Assembly: GCF_037038585.1 (NCBI RefSeq)
Contig: NC_092525.1
Location: 26,934,367 to 26,998,366, forward strand
Reading direction: 5' to 3'
Source of the DNA: Patagioenas fasciata
Lineage: Eukaryota; Chordata; Aves; Columbiformes; Columbidae
DNA: 64,000 nucleotides
This document shows, in pieces, positions 1-10,353 of this stretch. Positions within the stretch are counted from its first letter, which is position 1; the number at the start of each line of letters is the position of its first letter. A program made the translations under genes and the position numbers. The notes beneath the pieces are model-generated. The model was not told the origin of the DNA and did no database searches. It worked only from the letters and a program-made list of their open reading frames with translations.

Positions 1-1411
1 TTCTGTCAAAATGGCTCACCCCCACTAACATAGTGGCATATTTCTAAGGGTACTCTAGCTTGCCTACTGCAATTTTCACGCAGTCACGTCATTCCTTATA
101 CTTAATTCTCTGCTTTGCATAACACCCTATAGTATCATCTTCCTCACAATTTGTCACCTAGGCAAAACAAGAAGAAAATAACAGGCTGTAGCTTAAAAAA
201 AGCCCCTTAAGGCAAAAACCCAAACAATCCACTACTGAATTTACCATGCAATAAGGCCTGCTCTAAGTGCCAGAATATACTAGACACACCAATAATAGTA
301 TGTTTGTTTCATGAAAGAGCATCTCCTCCTCAGAAGAACTCTGGCTTCAGCACACTGAAAAGAAACCAACCCAAACCTATTCAATTTTATAAAAATGTAA
401 CTGCTAAACTGCTACCTGGGGCCAGAGGGAAATACACACACATCTGTTTGTTGTCAGGTAATAAGGATATCTCAAAATTACAATAATTAAATTGAGGTCT
501 TATTATGAAAGATAAAAGCTTCTGATTGATGTAATTCCCACAATAAGTTTGGAAAGTGACAGGAAGAACTCATTAATACAATACAAATAATTTGCTGTAA
601 CCTTCCTATAAAGTGTAATAAAGTTGCTCAAAAATACCACTGCTGCTTATCAACCTGGAAAGTATTTCAAAGTCAGCCGTGATTTCTGCGTAGAACAAAA
701 ATCAAGCAGGATGTTTCTGACTTCTGTGCTATTAAATAGCTACATTAGTCAATCAATTTCCCTCTAAAGTGCCCAACTCGTGAAAGTGCTTCAGCATACC
801 ACAAGCATTAAGCACACGAGAAGACTAGTTCTTCAAAGATAACACTGAGCTATTTTAGTATTTAGATAGCATGCTGTTTTGGACTAGGAATGTAAGGACA
901 GTGTATGACAACATGAAGTCTTCAAACTTTCTAACAATCTTTATGACAATAACAGCAAATGTAGTGGTGATTACTATTATAAATATAAAATAACAATTAA
1001 CTTCCAGGATCATAAAGTATTATATATTAAATATGAAATCTCTTTACAAACTCAACAGTAGCATACAGAATAAATGGTCCACTCGCTTCTTTGTAACAGT
1101 TTTCATATTCACTCTCTCTTTCTTGGTTACACTGTGAAGTTTTACACAAAATGCCCTCCAATGCACAGAGAAATCATTCTCAATAAAATACACTTATATG
1201 TTCAGTCTACATGCATAAAAGACTAAACAATGTAAAAAAGTCTGAGAGATTGTAGCCAATATTCCCACTTACCACTCATCTCAAACCTCTGTTACCAGTC
1301 ATAATTGTATTTCTGCTATAAACTTTCTAGACAGAATTGCCGAAAAATACAAGAACATGATCAAGTGTCTCTAAGACACAGTAGTAGTTTTTAATCTTAC
1401 TTTCATCTCAC
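1..1411. other. Non-coding: KIF14 intron downstream of exon 27
   Basis: This is AT-rich sequence with no recognisable exon. KIF14 coding sequence stops with a clean splice donor at 1412 and about 200 C-terminal codons are still missing by family length, so this stretch should be intronic and the remaining exons should lie outside the window. No repeat family was recognised. Confidence 0.7.
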
Positions 1412-1531
1412 CTCATTCTGTGGATACTGTTTCATGAGTTCTTTCTGCACCATTCTTGCTTTTTCTTCCACAGTATCAATGAGAAACTCCAGCCCTGAGG
1501 CTACTCCATCAGAAATGGCAAGTATGAAGCA
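1412..1531 (-). CDS. KIF14: KIF14 exon 27 (last exon in window)
   Basis: Encodes residues 1406-1445 of the C-terminal tail, including SDGVASGLEF and EKARMVQKEL. It is 120 nt, phase 0 at both ends, with donor GAG|GTGAG. The acceptor reads ACAAG, which is less usual than CAG, but the translation aligns with the mammalian tail on both sides of it. Confidence 0.85.
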
Positions 1532-2113
1532 CTTGTAAAATAAAGATTCAATACATAATGATTAAAGGAACTGATACGGTCTTGAACTAAAACAAAGTTT
1601 TTGTAGTGGACAGGAAACCTAATTTTGTTTTGAACAAATCGGTCAGTGATGATCTGTTCAGTCACTTGTCATTTTTAGACCACTGGGGCTCAGCACTTGA
1701 ACCTCCTTTTCCTAATTTTCTTCAGATTTCTGAAAATTCTATGAGGTACTTAATCACAGATTACAGAAATGAGTATTGAATTCCAGTGAAATAGGTAGAC
1801 TTGTACAATCTCAGGGCAGATATAATCCTAAAAACACGGTATTTACTTTTCTTTATAGGTGAAAGTTACACAGAATTAAAGTGTGGTTTGTTGTGGTGGG
1901 GGTTTTTTGCTTTGTTTTTATTTTTAAGGCAAAATTTATCAAGGGTATTAAGATAAATGCATTTTTGCCATAAAAGTGAAGCATTAAATTAAGTTTCGAA
2001 AATACTTCATTCAGTTCATCAAATTGTTATATGGAACAATTTGCTTCTGATCACAGTTACTAAAAATGTGATGCCAACATTAAAATCACTATTTCTAATA
2101 AACATTTTTTCAC

Positions 2114-2269
2114 CTGTGGACTAGTTGCAGGAATGTTCTCTTCAGAAAAGCAAATATCAGCTCTTGTGATTACTGCCAAGTGTCCTATATATTTCATTGT
2201 TTGTTTTACAGTTTGGTGTACTTTGCTCCATGCTTCTGTTACCATCGAGGATATATCTGAAGAACATCC
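2114..2269 (-). CDS. KIF14: KIF14 exon 26
   Basis: Encodes residues 1354-1405 (GCSSDISSMV... to SPQ), tail region. It is 156 nt, phase 0, with acceptor TTTCTCAG and donor CAG|GTGAAA. It contains the family-typical KYIGHLAV segment. Confidence 0.93.
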
Positions 2270-2883
2270 CTGAGAAATAAAGGCATATTATTCACTGAAG
2301 CTAGAGAGCACCTCTGCTCAAAGAGCACAGGCTTTCTATAACACAGGAGCTTGTAACACACAATAGCTTGAGGCATTTTCAGCTTTATGCCTTCCTATTT
2401 CCAATGGCTTATCTACCACAGCTAGAAGACCACACCTTGCAACCACAAAAAAGAATAGTATCATTATACTTACAGAGTTAAAAAAAAAAAAAACAGTTAA
2501 AAAAACCAGCAAAACACAAAGAAAACCAATACTACTCTTCACAAAGCTGTAGCATGAACAAAAATAATATTTACTGGTCACTGGTTTATAAATTTATAAA
2601 TAGCAGCATTTCACAAGAGTACTTGCTCTTGTCACTGCATAATTCATTTTCCTCTTTTATGTTTAAGCACCTATGCTATTGTCAGGGCCTGGGCACAGAA
2701 AGGTCTGCATTACTCTGAACTAGCATATGGAAGTACCGGTTTAGCCAGCAGAACCTTTGCTGTTCATTTTCCTTTGGTGTGTCCATTTGTCATTGCATAT
2801 GTTGGACATTTAAATCTGCAGTAAATATTGCATTAAAGCATAGAACTTCTCTACACACAGATGATGCCTTTAATTTACTTTAC

Positions 2884-3068
2884 CTGCAACAGTAGCTGTA
2901 AATAACCTCCCAAATTCTTTACTTCTTGTTTTATTTCTTCTTCAACTTTTACGGATCCAGAGCACTTTTGGACATTGTTAAGCCAAAGCTTGGTTAGAAC
3001 CACAAGTTGGTCGAAAGCAGTGATAATTCTGATGCTGTAGGACTGGGCAGCACGATCAAGAGAGAAAA
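2884..3068 (-). CDS. KIF14: KIF14 exon 25
   Basis: Encodes residues 1292-1353, including AFDQLVVLTKLWL and KNLGGYLQLLLQ, both close to the mammalian tail. It is 185 nt. The acceptor is TCTTTTAG (codon 1292 is split 1+2) and the donor CAG|GTAAAG. Confidence 0.95.
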
Positions 3069-3222
3069 CTAAAAGAGAAAAAGATGTATCAGAAGGTCTC
3101 CTTTGCATATCGAAGTAGGAATGTTAATTCTTCTGATAAGCAAACATACAAATGTTTGTGCATTTGAAAGACAAGTCATTAGCAATACATTTACTTTAAA
3201 CTGTTCTGAGAATGAGACTTAC

Positions 3223-3444
3223 AGTTTTCTTGACATTCTTCATCTTGTTGTTCATAGGCTTTTGAAATGGCAGAAACTCCAGAGAAAATGATCAACAAAT
3301 TAGTTAGGAGACTATCTGCTATGTTCTGTCCTCCTTCATGATTCTGTTCCAGTAGATCTAAAGCTGAACTTATAGATTCTTTGCAAATTCCAGGAAGAAA
3401 CAATTCAGAATGGCTTGGGCATACGCTGGACCTGTTCTGTGAAC
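3223..3444 (-). CDS. KIF14: KIF14 exon 24
   Basis: Encodes residues 1218-1291, including the conserved block FLPGICKESI and ISKAYEQQDEE. It is 222 nt with donor ACT|GTAAGT. The acceptor ATACAG at 3445-3446 was chosen because it keeps phase and the upstream Gly/Ser-rich stretch aligns with the mammalian protein. A second AG 12 nt further in (ahead of AACAGG) is a less likely alternative. Confidence 0.9.
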
Positions 3445-4196
3445 CTGTATGATGTCAAAGCAAAACACATATGCAAGAAACTCTTCATAGGAATTAGCAG
3501 TCATCATGTCTTTGCAATTACTATTTTATATTGCTTCTTCAGCAATCTTCAACTAGTCAAGATAGTAAGTCAGAAAAAAACACGTATGCCACATTCTACC
3601 TCATTTCTAGATTGTTAGTACAAAGACAAGTTCCATAGTGAAATTTTTTGACATGAATCTATCGTTTTCAACAATTGAACCTACAGAGGCATAAAATAAT
3701 GAAATCCAGCCAATCTAAAATAACTGAACGCCATAAAAATATTTGGAAGACTGAAGCATCTAGTATTTCAGAAAAAAAAGTTTACAGAACCTGACAAAAA
3801 GCTTGAGGCAACACCAGTAGTTGAATGAATAGCAACAACTCAAACAAAGTCTCGAAATTCTTACATCACGCCTCTGGCAATTTGTTACATGAACTATCAC
3901 CTTTCTCCAGTTAACCTGCATAGTTAAGTGGAGTAATGTTTAATGTAAGTTTCTTAAATAGTGGTCATAAGCATTGGTCAAGAAGTTTTTGCCCTAAACA
4001 TGCATAATCAAAACCACAAAAAAACCCCTACTGTTAATAGCTTGATATCATAAGCTTGAAGATACTATAAATAGGATATTTTTCATTTTGTTTTCCACTT
4101 TCTTTTAAAGACTATTAGAATTGCACATAATTTAGACATGTAGTAGTTTCAAGTTCTCAGGATGAAAGGAAAGGTGTTCTGCCATATAGTAAGTAC

Positions 4197-4291
4197 CTGA
4201 TATATAGGAAGACTGCATATTCTGAATTGGTTTCAAATTTATCTCAGACAAACATCCAGAAATTCTCTTGTTCTTCATGAAACTCCTACTT
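4197..4291 (-). CDS. KIF14: KIF14 exon 23
   Basis: Short 95-nt exon encoding residues 1186-1217, with the basic conserved motif RSRSFMKNKRISGCL. Acceptor TTTTCTAG, donor TCAG|GTACTT. It lies just left of one copy of a 65-bp duplicated element (4589-4653). Confidence 0.92.
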
Positions 4292-4588
4292 CTAGAAAAG
4301 GATTATAGAGAAAATACAAAAACACTTTAAAAGAAAATAATCTCCTCATATCCACTAGAAGTTCAATGAACATTAACAGACATCAGGCAAACAAAAACAA
4401 CATCTACTTTTAATTAGAAACAACACCTGTGCCTGGCCGTGTAATGCCATTGACCTGGACCTCCATATTTGACTTCCCAGTTTATCCCAGGGCCTTGTCA
4501 CAACAGCTTGTGTTACTAATGGGCATCAATAACCTTAACCTGTGGGTCCTCTGCAGGTTAATCCAGAGTCCTGTGCTACAGACAAATC

Positions 4589-4653
4589 ATCTGCCTTTAC
4601 GTAATACAAAGATTTTAGCTGATTATTCTAAGCTTTTTTTGTGGATATGGAAT
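4589..4653. repeat. 65-bp duplicated element, copy 1
   Basis: Matches 6540-6604 in the same orientation with three mismatches in 65 positions. The two copies lie in the introns on either side of KIF14 exon 22. I do not recognise the family. Identity ends abruptly on both sides. Confidence 0.9.
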
Positions 4654-5098
4654 TTCTGAGATGGCATTCTGAAATCATTTGAAACAGCCTTTAATTACCT
4701 CCATCTAGTTGTCAATAGTCACACATAAAACACGCTGGCACTGATCTGACATACATTGCATATATACTATGCCTGACCTCAGGAACATTGCTGTTTAATC
4801 TGGTGAACTGCTTTAGTGGGCATGTAATTTTTATTATCAACGTGTTACATATTAACACTTCAAAAGTGAAGCCAGTAAAGCACAATAAGGCAACATATTT
4901 GGATTAAACTTTCCACCCCACTTACAAATGTATACATAACTTTTCATTTAATTTTTAAGTTGGACATTATAATAAGGTAAAAGAAGAATTAATAAATAAA
5001 AGACTACATTAGTGGTACAGAAGCATGTTTAGATCATTACACAAATTATTTTTTTAGTTGTTTTAAGCATAGATGAAGGAACTACAAATTAGTATCAC

Positions 5099-5199
5099 CT
5101 TCTTCTGGAAAGATGGGAAACTGAGGCACCTGAAAGGTCAGGTTCCCACTCATCAGCAGGGTCATAAAACACATCAGCACTTTTACTGCTGTCGTTACT
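5099..5199 (-). CDS. KIF14: KIF14 exon 22
   Basis: Encodes residues 1153-1185 plus two bases. It contains the acidic conserved block FYDPADEWEPDLS followed by the start of a basic SRRR motif. It is 101 nt with acceptor TTTTCAG and donor AGAAG|GTGATA. A 65-bp direct duplication flanks it (4589-4653 and 6540-6604). Confidence 0.95.
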
Positions 5200-6539
5200 C
5201 TGAAAAGAAAAAAAGAAAATAAAATAAAGAACACATGGGGGAGAAGGAGGGTTAACCAGAAAGCAATAATAAAGCATACAACATATGGATGAAGACAACA
5301 TGTTCTACTAACAGTAGAACAGTAGTTTTAATTTTTGTTTTCTTTAGTTTGGATATGTGTAATCTACAAGATAACTGACTTCCAGATAACTTGAGGTGCA
5401 GGTGTTTGAAAACAAACTAAAACATGATAGACATTCAGTGAAGACACCTGGCTACCCAGCATGAGATAAGGGAACACCAAGTATGAAAATTTTTCACAGC
5501 TCACTCCATATGCCAGATTTATTAAAAATCCGGGCATATGAACTACAATTTTTATTTATTTTTTATACCTGGATTTCTGTAAGTTTTAGCAAGTTTTCCA
5601 ACAGAAATATAATCCAGTCTCTGAAATTGCCATGATCCAAACAGTTTTTAGTAATAAATATGGCAATATTATTCTAGCACTGGAAATTCTTTGATATTAC
5701 AGGGTTATGTCATAAAGGAGTGTTTCCTCATTTTTTCTGGCTTTTCTTTGATGGCTTTTTTCCTTTTTGGACAAAATATCGAAATATTTTTATTTCAGAT
5801 ATCTACTCATATATGAATAAGTTATTCTTTCAAGTAAAACATAAGTCTTTAATTAGACACAATTGTTTTTAATGTACCAAAAAAAGAGCATTCTGAAGTG
5901 TAAAAAGCCTTAGTGCTTTTGACACGCACCTTCAAGTGCTCCAACAGTTGAGATTTCTTGCTCCACAAAATTCAGGTATGCTATTTATGCCAGAATGTGA
6001 TTTGCGTTTAAAAATAGTAAGCATCCAAATATTTATTTATATATTATTTGGAGTAATTTCTACCCATTTTTCAGTAGTGCTCCAGGCTGAACATAAAACA
6101 GATTTTGGAATGAAAAGAAGTTATATAATCAGGAGAACCACAAATTTGAGCACAGAACAATATAAAACAAGCTGTTCTCTTAATCCAAAACCTGGTCTTC
6201 AGTATATATTTTTCTTTTGCGTATTAATAAAAAAACCTCCAAACTAGTATAGCATAAACTACAGGATCACTATGGTACCAAAAAAAATAAAATAAAAAAA
6301 AAAGTAATTTTAAAGACCACCAGATCTGATAGGGGTTTTTTGTTGTTGTTTTTTGGTTTTTTTTAAGGAGTTCTTAGGCCTCTTGAGCCTTCACATCTAA
6401 AGCAAAAAAAAAAAAAAAGCAATTGGAGTCAAACTTATTTCTTACAACATCTCTTTCTTCAGGAGACTAAAATAATACCATCCTCTCAGCAAATAAGAGC
6501 CAATACTGTAAGCTTTTCTGTATTCAATAATTTGGAACG

Positions 6540-6604
6540 ATCTGCCTTTACGTAATACAAAGATTTTAGTTGATGATTCTAAGTTTTTTTTGTGGATATG
6601 GAAT
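6540..6604. repeat. 65-bp duplicated element, copy 2
   Basis: Direct copy of 4589-4653 at about 95% identity, 1951 bp away, in the intron upstream of KIF14 exon 22. Neither copy has terminal inverted repeats or a poly(A) tail that I can see. Confidence 0.9.
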
Positions 6605-7256
6605 CAAATGTAGGCACTGTTCCCACTTCTTCCTTTATTGTATTTTACATCCTCCTCTTCAATACAAAAGATAGTATGGTATTTTCGAGCCAAAATATGG
6701 TACTGCACATTTAGAGATGTGAAAAGAAAAAAAAAGCAAATCACAACCCAGTTTGTCTGATTAAAGACGATGGAATTAGAAAAAGGGATTAATGTGTACA
6801 TTAACTGTCAGTTTATTAAAAAAAAAAAAAAGGTAATGCAAAATGCCTTTAAAAAATTCCCATTGAAGAACCTAAAGCACATACAGACAAAAGCAACCAG
6901 TAGGAAATTAACTTACCAGAACTAAATTCAAGTGATACCTTTAAAAAGTCAAGTTTTCCTCCAGAACAGATAAACGAGTGAACAGCCAGAAGAACCACAA
7001 AGCGATCCTTGTTTTACTACTTCACACTCTACACAGAAAATGACCTGAATAAAGTCATTGAGTTCTGCTGCCCTCTTTCAGTGTGGTGGACAAATAAGTG
7101 TATGTGTGTTTACTAAAAAATTATCATGTGCTTTGGTGTTTAAGATGACATAAACAAAAAAAAAACCCCAAGATTTTCCTCCCTTATGATTATCAGAATC
7201 TTATCTTTGACAAAATATTGCTGATTTTTAGTGATTATTCTTCAGTTGTTACTGAC

Positions 7257-7395
7257 CTCATAGAGTTCTTTCATTGCTGCTAGTTTGCATTCAAATTTCT
7301 CCAGGCTCCAGAAAGTTGTTATTCCCAGTTTGATGTTACGAACCTGCACCTGAACAGAAGACACTGTTCCTGTTTTATCATCAATTTTGTCGTTC
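7257..7395 (-). CDS. KIF14: KIF14 exon 21
   Basis: Encodes residues 1107-1152, with the strongly conserved run LGITTFWSLEKFECKLAAMK. It is 139 nt. The acceptor is TTCTTAG, the donor GAG|GTCAGT, and the first base completes Arg1106 from exon 20. Confidence 0.96.
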
Positions 7396-7739
7396 CTAAG
7401 AATTTGAAAAAGTTTAAAGAAAAAATACAAAGACAGAAAATATTGTTCATATTGCAAAAATTAGCAAAGTGCTTGTAGATAGCATTATACAGAGAATAAA
7501 ATTTGATTACAAACACAGAAATTGCTTGAGATATCACATATCTCACAAAAGATACATTAGTGTAGCTACTAAAATTATATTTATGTAAATGAAAAAATTA
7601 CTCCCTGCACTCAAAGACAGAAGTAGAAACTAGCATACGAACTCCTGGCTCTGAAGAAACTCAGGACCAAATATATGCTAAAGAATTCTAGTGGCAGACT
7701 TCTTGTTGAGGGATATAATTAACTAACTCAGATACTCGC

Positions 7740-7833
7740 CTGTAGAAAACAGTGTTTTTTCCTAATTGTTTACTGATGGTGTTGGCCTCTTTAATCATCA
7801 CAGATAACTTCAGAGAATTCCAGTTAAGTGGAA
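7740..7833 (-). CDS. KIF14: KIF14 exon 20 (GC donor)
   Basis: Encodes residues 1075-1105 plus two bases (LNWNSLKLSVMIKEAN... VFY). It is 94 nt with acceptor TTATTAG. The donor reads CAG|GCGAGT. Joining at GC keeps frame with exon 21 and gives Arg1106. The nearby GT (GCGA|GTATCT) would shift the frame. Confidence 0.9.
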
Positions 7834-7948
7834 CTAATAAAGAATATAGCACATAATGATTAAGTAAATCAAACAACGTGATGCAACAAATTCAGGGTAA
7901 AAAGAAAAAACAAAACAAACAAACCCCCAAACAAAACAAACAAAAACA

Positions 7949-7966
7949 ACCACCACCACCACCACC
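7949..7966. repeat. (ACC)6 microsatellite
   Basis: Six perfect ACC units inside an AAAC-rich low-complexity stretch in the intron upstream of KIF14 exon 20. Confidence 0.95.
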
Positions 7967-8433
7967 CACACAACCAAACAACTTGAATGGAATTTAGCCA
8001 ACAATGCTTTACAAAAAAGCCAGGTAAAGGGTATTTCAGAAATAGAGGCATAACACCAAATACCATACATTAGACTAATCTGAGATAGGAATCTGAACAG
8101 AAATCAGTTCTGTTACTCCAGTTTCCACAATGAGTTAATACCTAATCAGTTCAACCAGCTGGGGGAAGAAATAATAAGTAATCGGGTAAATCCAGACTAC
8201 ATGTACATCCACCTAACAACCCTGAGCATGATTATAACAGAGCTTTTATCACTGTCTGGTATATATGGCTTATGAATGGAAAGGATCATAACAGCCTAAA
8301 GGTTCTTTTTGTTCAGGGTCATTAGAGAAGTATTAGACGACAAAAATACTTCTGGATCCATATCCACTAACTCCAAGCTTGTGAAGCAAAAGAGAAGTCA
8401 ACATTGACCTTGCAACATGACATATACACATAC

Positions 8434-8560
8434 TAGTCACAGTTGCATTCCCACTTCCACGATTCTTCTGAAGGGTTTGTATTTCTTCAACAATCTTCTG
8501 CTTCTCAGCTTCCAGAGCTTCAAGTATCCTTGCATGACGAATAGTGTGATCTTCTAGAGC
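8434..8560 (-). CDS. KIF14: KIF14 exon 19
   Basis: Encodes residues 1033-1074, ALEDHTIRHARILEALEAEK and the end of the long coiled coil. It is 127 nt with acceptor TCCTCCAG and donor ACTA|GTATGT, leaving one base that joins exon 20 as Ile1075. Confidence 0.94.
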
Positions 8561-9159
8561 CTGGAGGAAGAAAAAAAAAACAAAAGACCAAAAACCAAAA
8601 ACCCACAACTTTTAATACTGTTTATTTAAGCAATTTTTTGTTGTTGATGTCATCACAGACTCTCAGAACAGAATGAAATTTGTATTGGACATCTGCCATA
8701 CCAATATGAAACCCTTCATCTTCAAATTCTCAGTTTTCTGGTTTTGCTTAGATATTGATATGCTTAAAAAACCACACACACACTGGAATTAAAAAACAAC
8801 AACTTTAAAAAAAAAAGTCATATTTGTTGCACCACTCAGATATATATGAACACCAGCCAAAATCAAGCATTAATGCAAGTGATGACTGGTATGATAAATT
8901 TGACACAGGCAATGGTCACTAAGGTCTGGTACATGATCAAAACAGTCTCCATTACGTAAGAAACAAGGTCAGCATTAGTTTATTCCCAAATTTAATACAA
9001 ATCATATTCATGGTGTAAAGAAAACATCTATTTATTTTACATGATCTTATGCAAAAGAAGAAACATTTCACTTCTAATGATTTAACAAAACACACCCACA
9101 AAAAACAAACAACAGTTTATCACCTAAAAAGCTGCCTTTTGTTTTTTTTTCTAAGTTAC

Positions 9160-9312
9160 CTGCTTGGTAGCTAAGGTCTCCATTTCTAAACGCTTTTTAT
9201 TGAAGTGTAGCTCCAGCTCAAGATTTTGCTTTGCCTTCTCAAGCTCCTGTATTTTAGTTGCAGCTTTTTGATTATTCAGTTCTTGGATTTGCTTCTTACG
9301 AGATTCTTCTCT
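9160..9312 (-). CDS. KIF14: KIF14 exon 18
   Basis: Encodes residues 982-1032, heptad-rich coiled coil (REESRKK... KKRLEMETLATKQ). It is 153 nt, phase 0, with acceptor TATATTAG and donor CAG|GTAACT. The 5' end of an antisense CR1 lies only about 90 nt upstream of this acceptor in transcript orientation. Confidence 0.96.
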
Positions 9313-9417
9313 CTAATATAAAAAAGGACAGATGAGAAGAGGAAAACCACTTATACAGCATTTCTAATCCATCTCTAGATATTAAGATTTATTTTCACTT
9401 CAATACTTCTGCTCGAC

Positions 9418-10348
9418 ATGATTGTGAAACTTAAGAAGGTTGAGACGCTGAGGTCCATCAGGGAGTGCAAAAGGGAGATCAGCTGGTGGAGTAACAGCCT
9501 GACGTGCCAGTCGGAAAGGCCCCAGGGAGGTACTCCCCAAAAGGAGATGGACCCCCTGCCCTCTCGGACAGAGGCGGAGGTCCTGAGACAGCCCCACCCT
9601 TGTCGCAGAGGTAGGGGACCTAAAAGATGACGAGGGTTGGAAGCGTATTCCAGTTTGGCATCACGGGCAGCCCACCTCCCTGCCTGCGTTGCCTTCCCAG
9701 GTGCTCCTCCGCAATAGGTTTGAGGCCCTGGATCTTGAAGAAGAGGTAGGTGAGGAGGTGGTGCCAAGCCTGCCTACAAGATCACATAGGAAGAGGCGGT
9801 TGACTACACAACTTAAGACTGCCTCTGATAAGAAAGAAAGAAGGGTGATTGTAATAGGAAATTCCCTTCTGAAAGGAACAGATGGCCCAATATGCTGAGT
9901 TGACCCTCATCTTAGGGAAGTTTGTAGTCTACTTGGAGCCCGGATCAAGGATATTGCTAGAGAGCTCCCCAGACTGGTGCACCCGACAGACTACTACCCG
10001 CTGTTGGTCTTCCAGACAAATGGGGAGGAAGCTGCTTCCCGTAGTCTGAGGGGAATGAAGAATGATTTCAAGGTCTTGGGAAGGATGGTGAAAGACTCAG
10101 GGGCTCAAGTGATCTTCTCTTCCCTCCTTCCATCTTCAAGTGACGATGTGGGATGGAATAGGAAAATTCAGTGTCTAAGTGGTTGGCTCCAAGACTGGTG
10201 CTACAGGCAGGGCTTTGGATTTTTTGATGATGGCTGGTTTTATAAGACTCCAGTCCGGACAGTGTTACGCGGGAAACGTTTATCTCGCAGGGGCAAAAGG
10301 ATGCTGGGGCAGGAATTAGCTGGGCTCATTTGGAGAGCTTTAAACTAG
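9418..10348 (+). pseudogene. CR1 ORF1 remnant (esterase-like)
   Basis: CR1 ORF1 encodes an RNA-associated protein with an SGNH-type esterase domain. The start retains the ETLRSIRECKREISWW segment. The middle has NRFEALDLEEE and VIGNSLLKGT. The end runs from PTDYYPLLVFQTN to ELAGLIWRALN and a TAG at 10346-10348. The GDS nucleophile motif reads GNS. The frame is broken near 9630 and by an in-frame TGA at 9896-9898, where intact relatives have Arg, consistent with CpG decay. No functional product is expected. Confidence 0.88.
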
Positions 10349-10353
10349 GCTCA

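Noticed and set aside
5936-6247. 103-codon plus-strand frame in a KIF14 intron
   Set aside because: It is antisense to KIF14, of low complexity and without any recognisable motif.
8333-8608. 91-codon minus-strand frame around KIF14 exon 19
   Set aside because: Only 8434-8560 is exonic. The flanking codons are intron read-through beyond clear splice sites.
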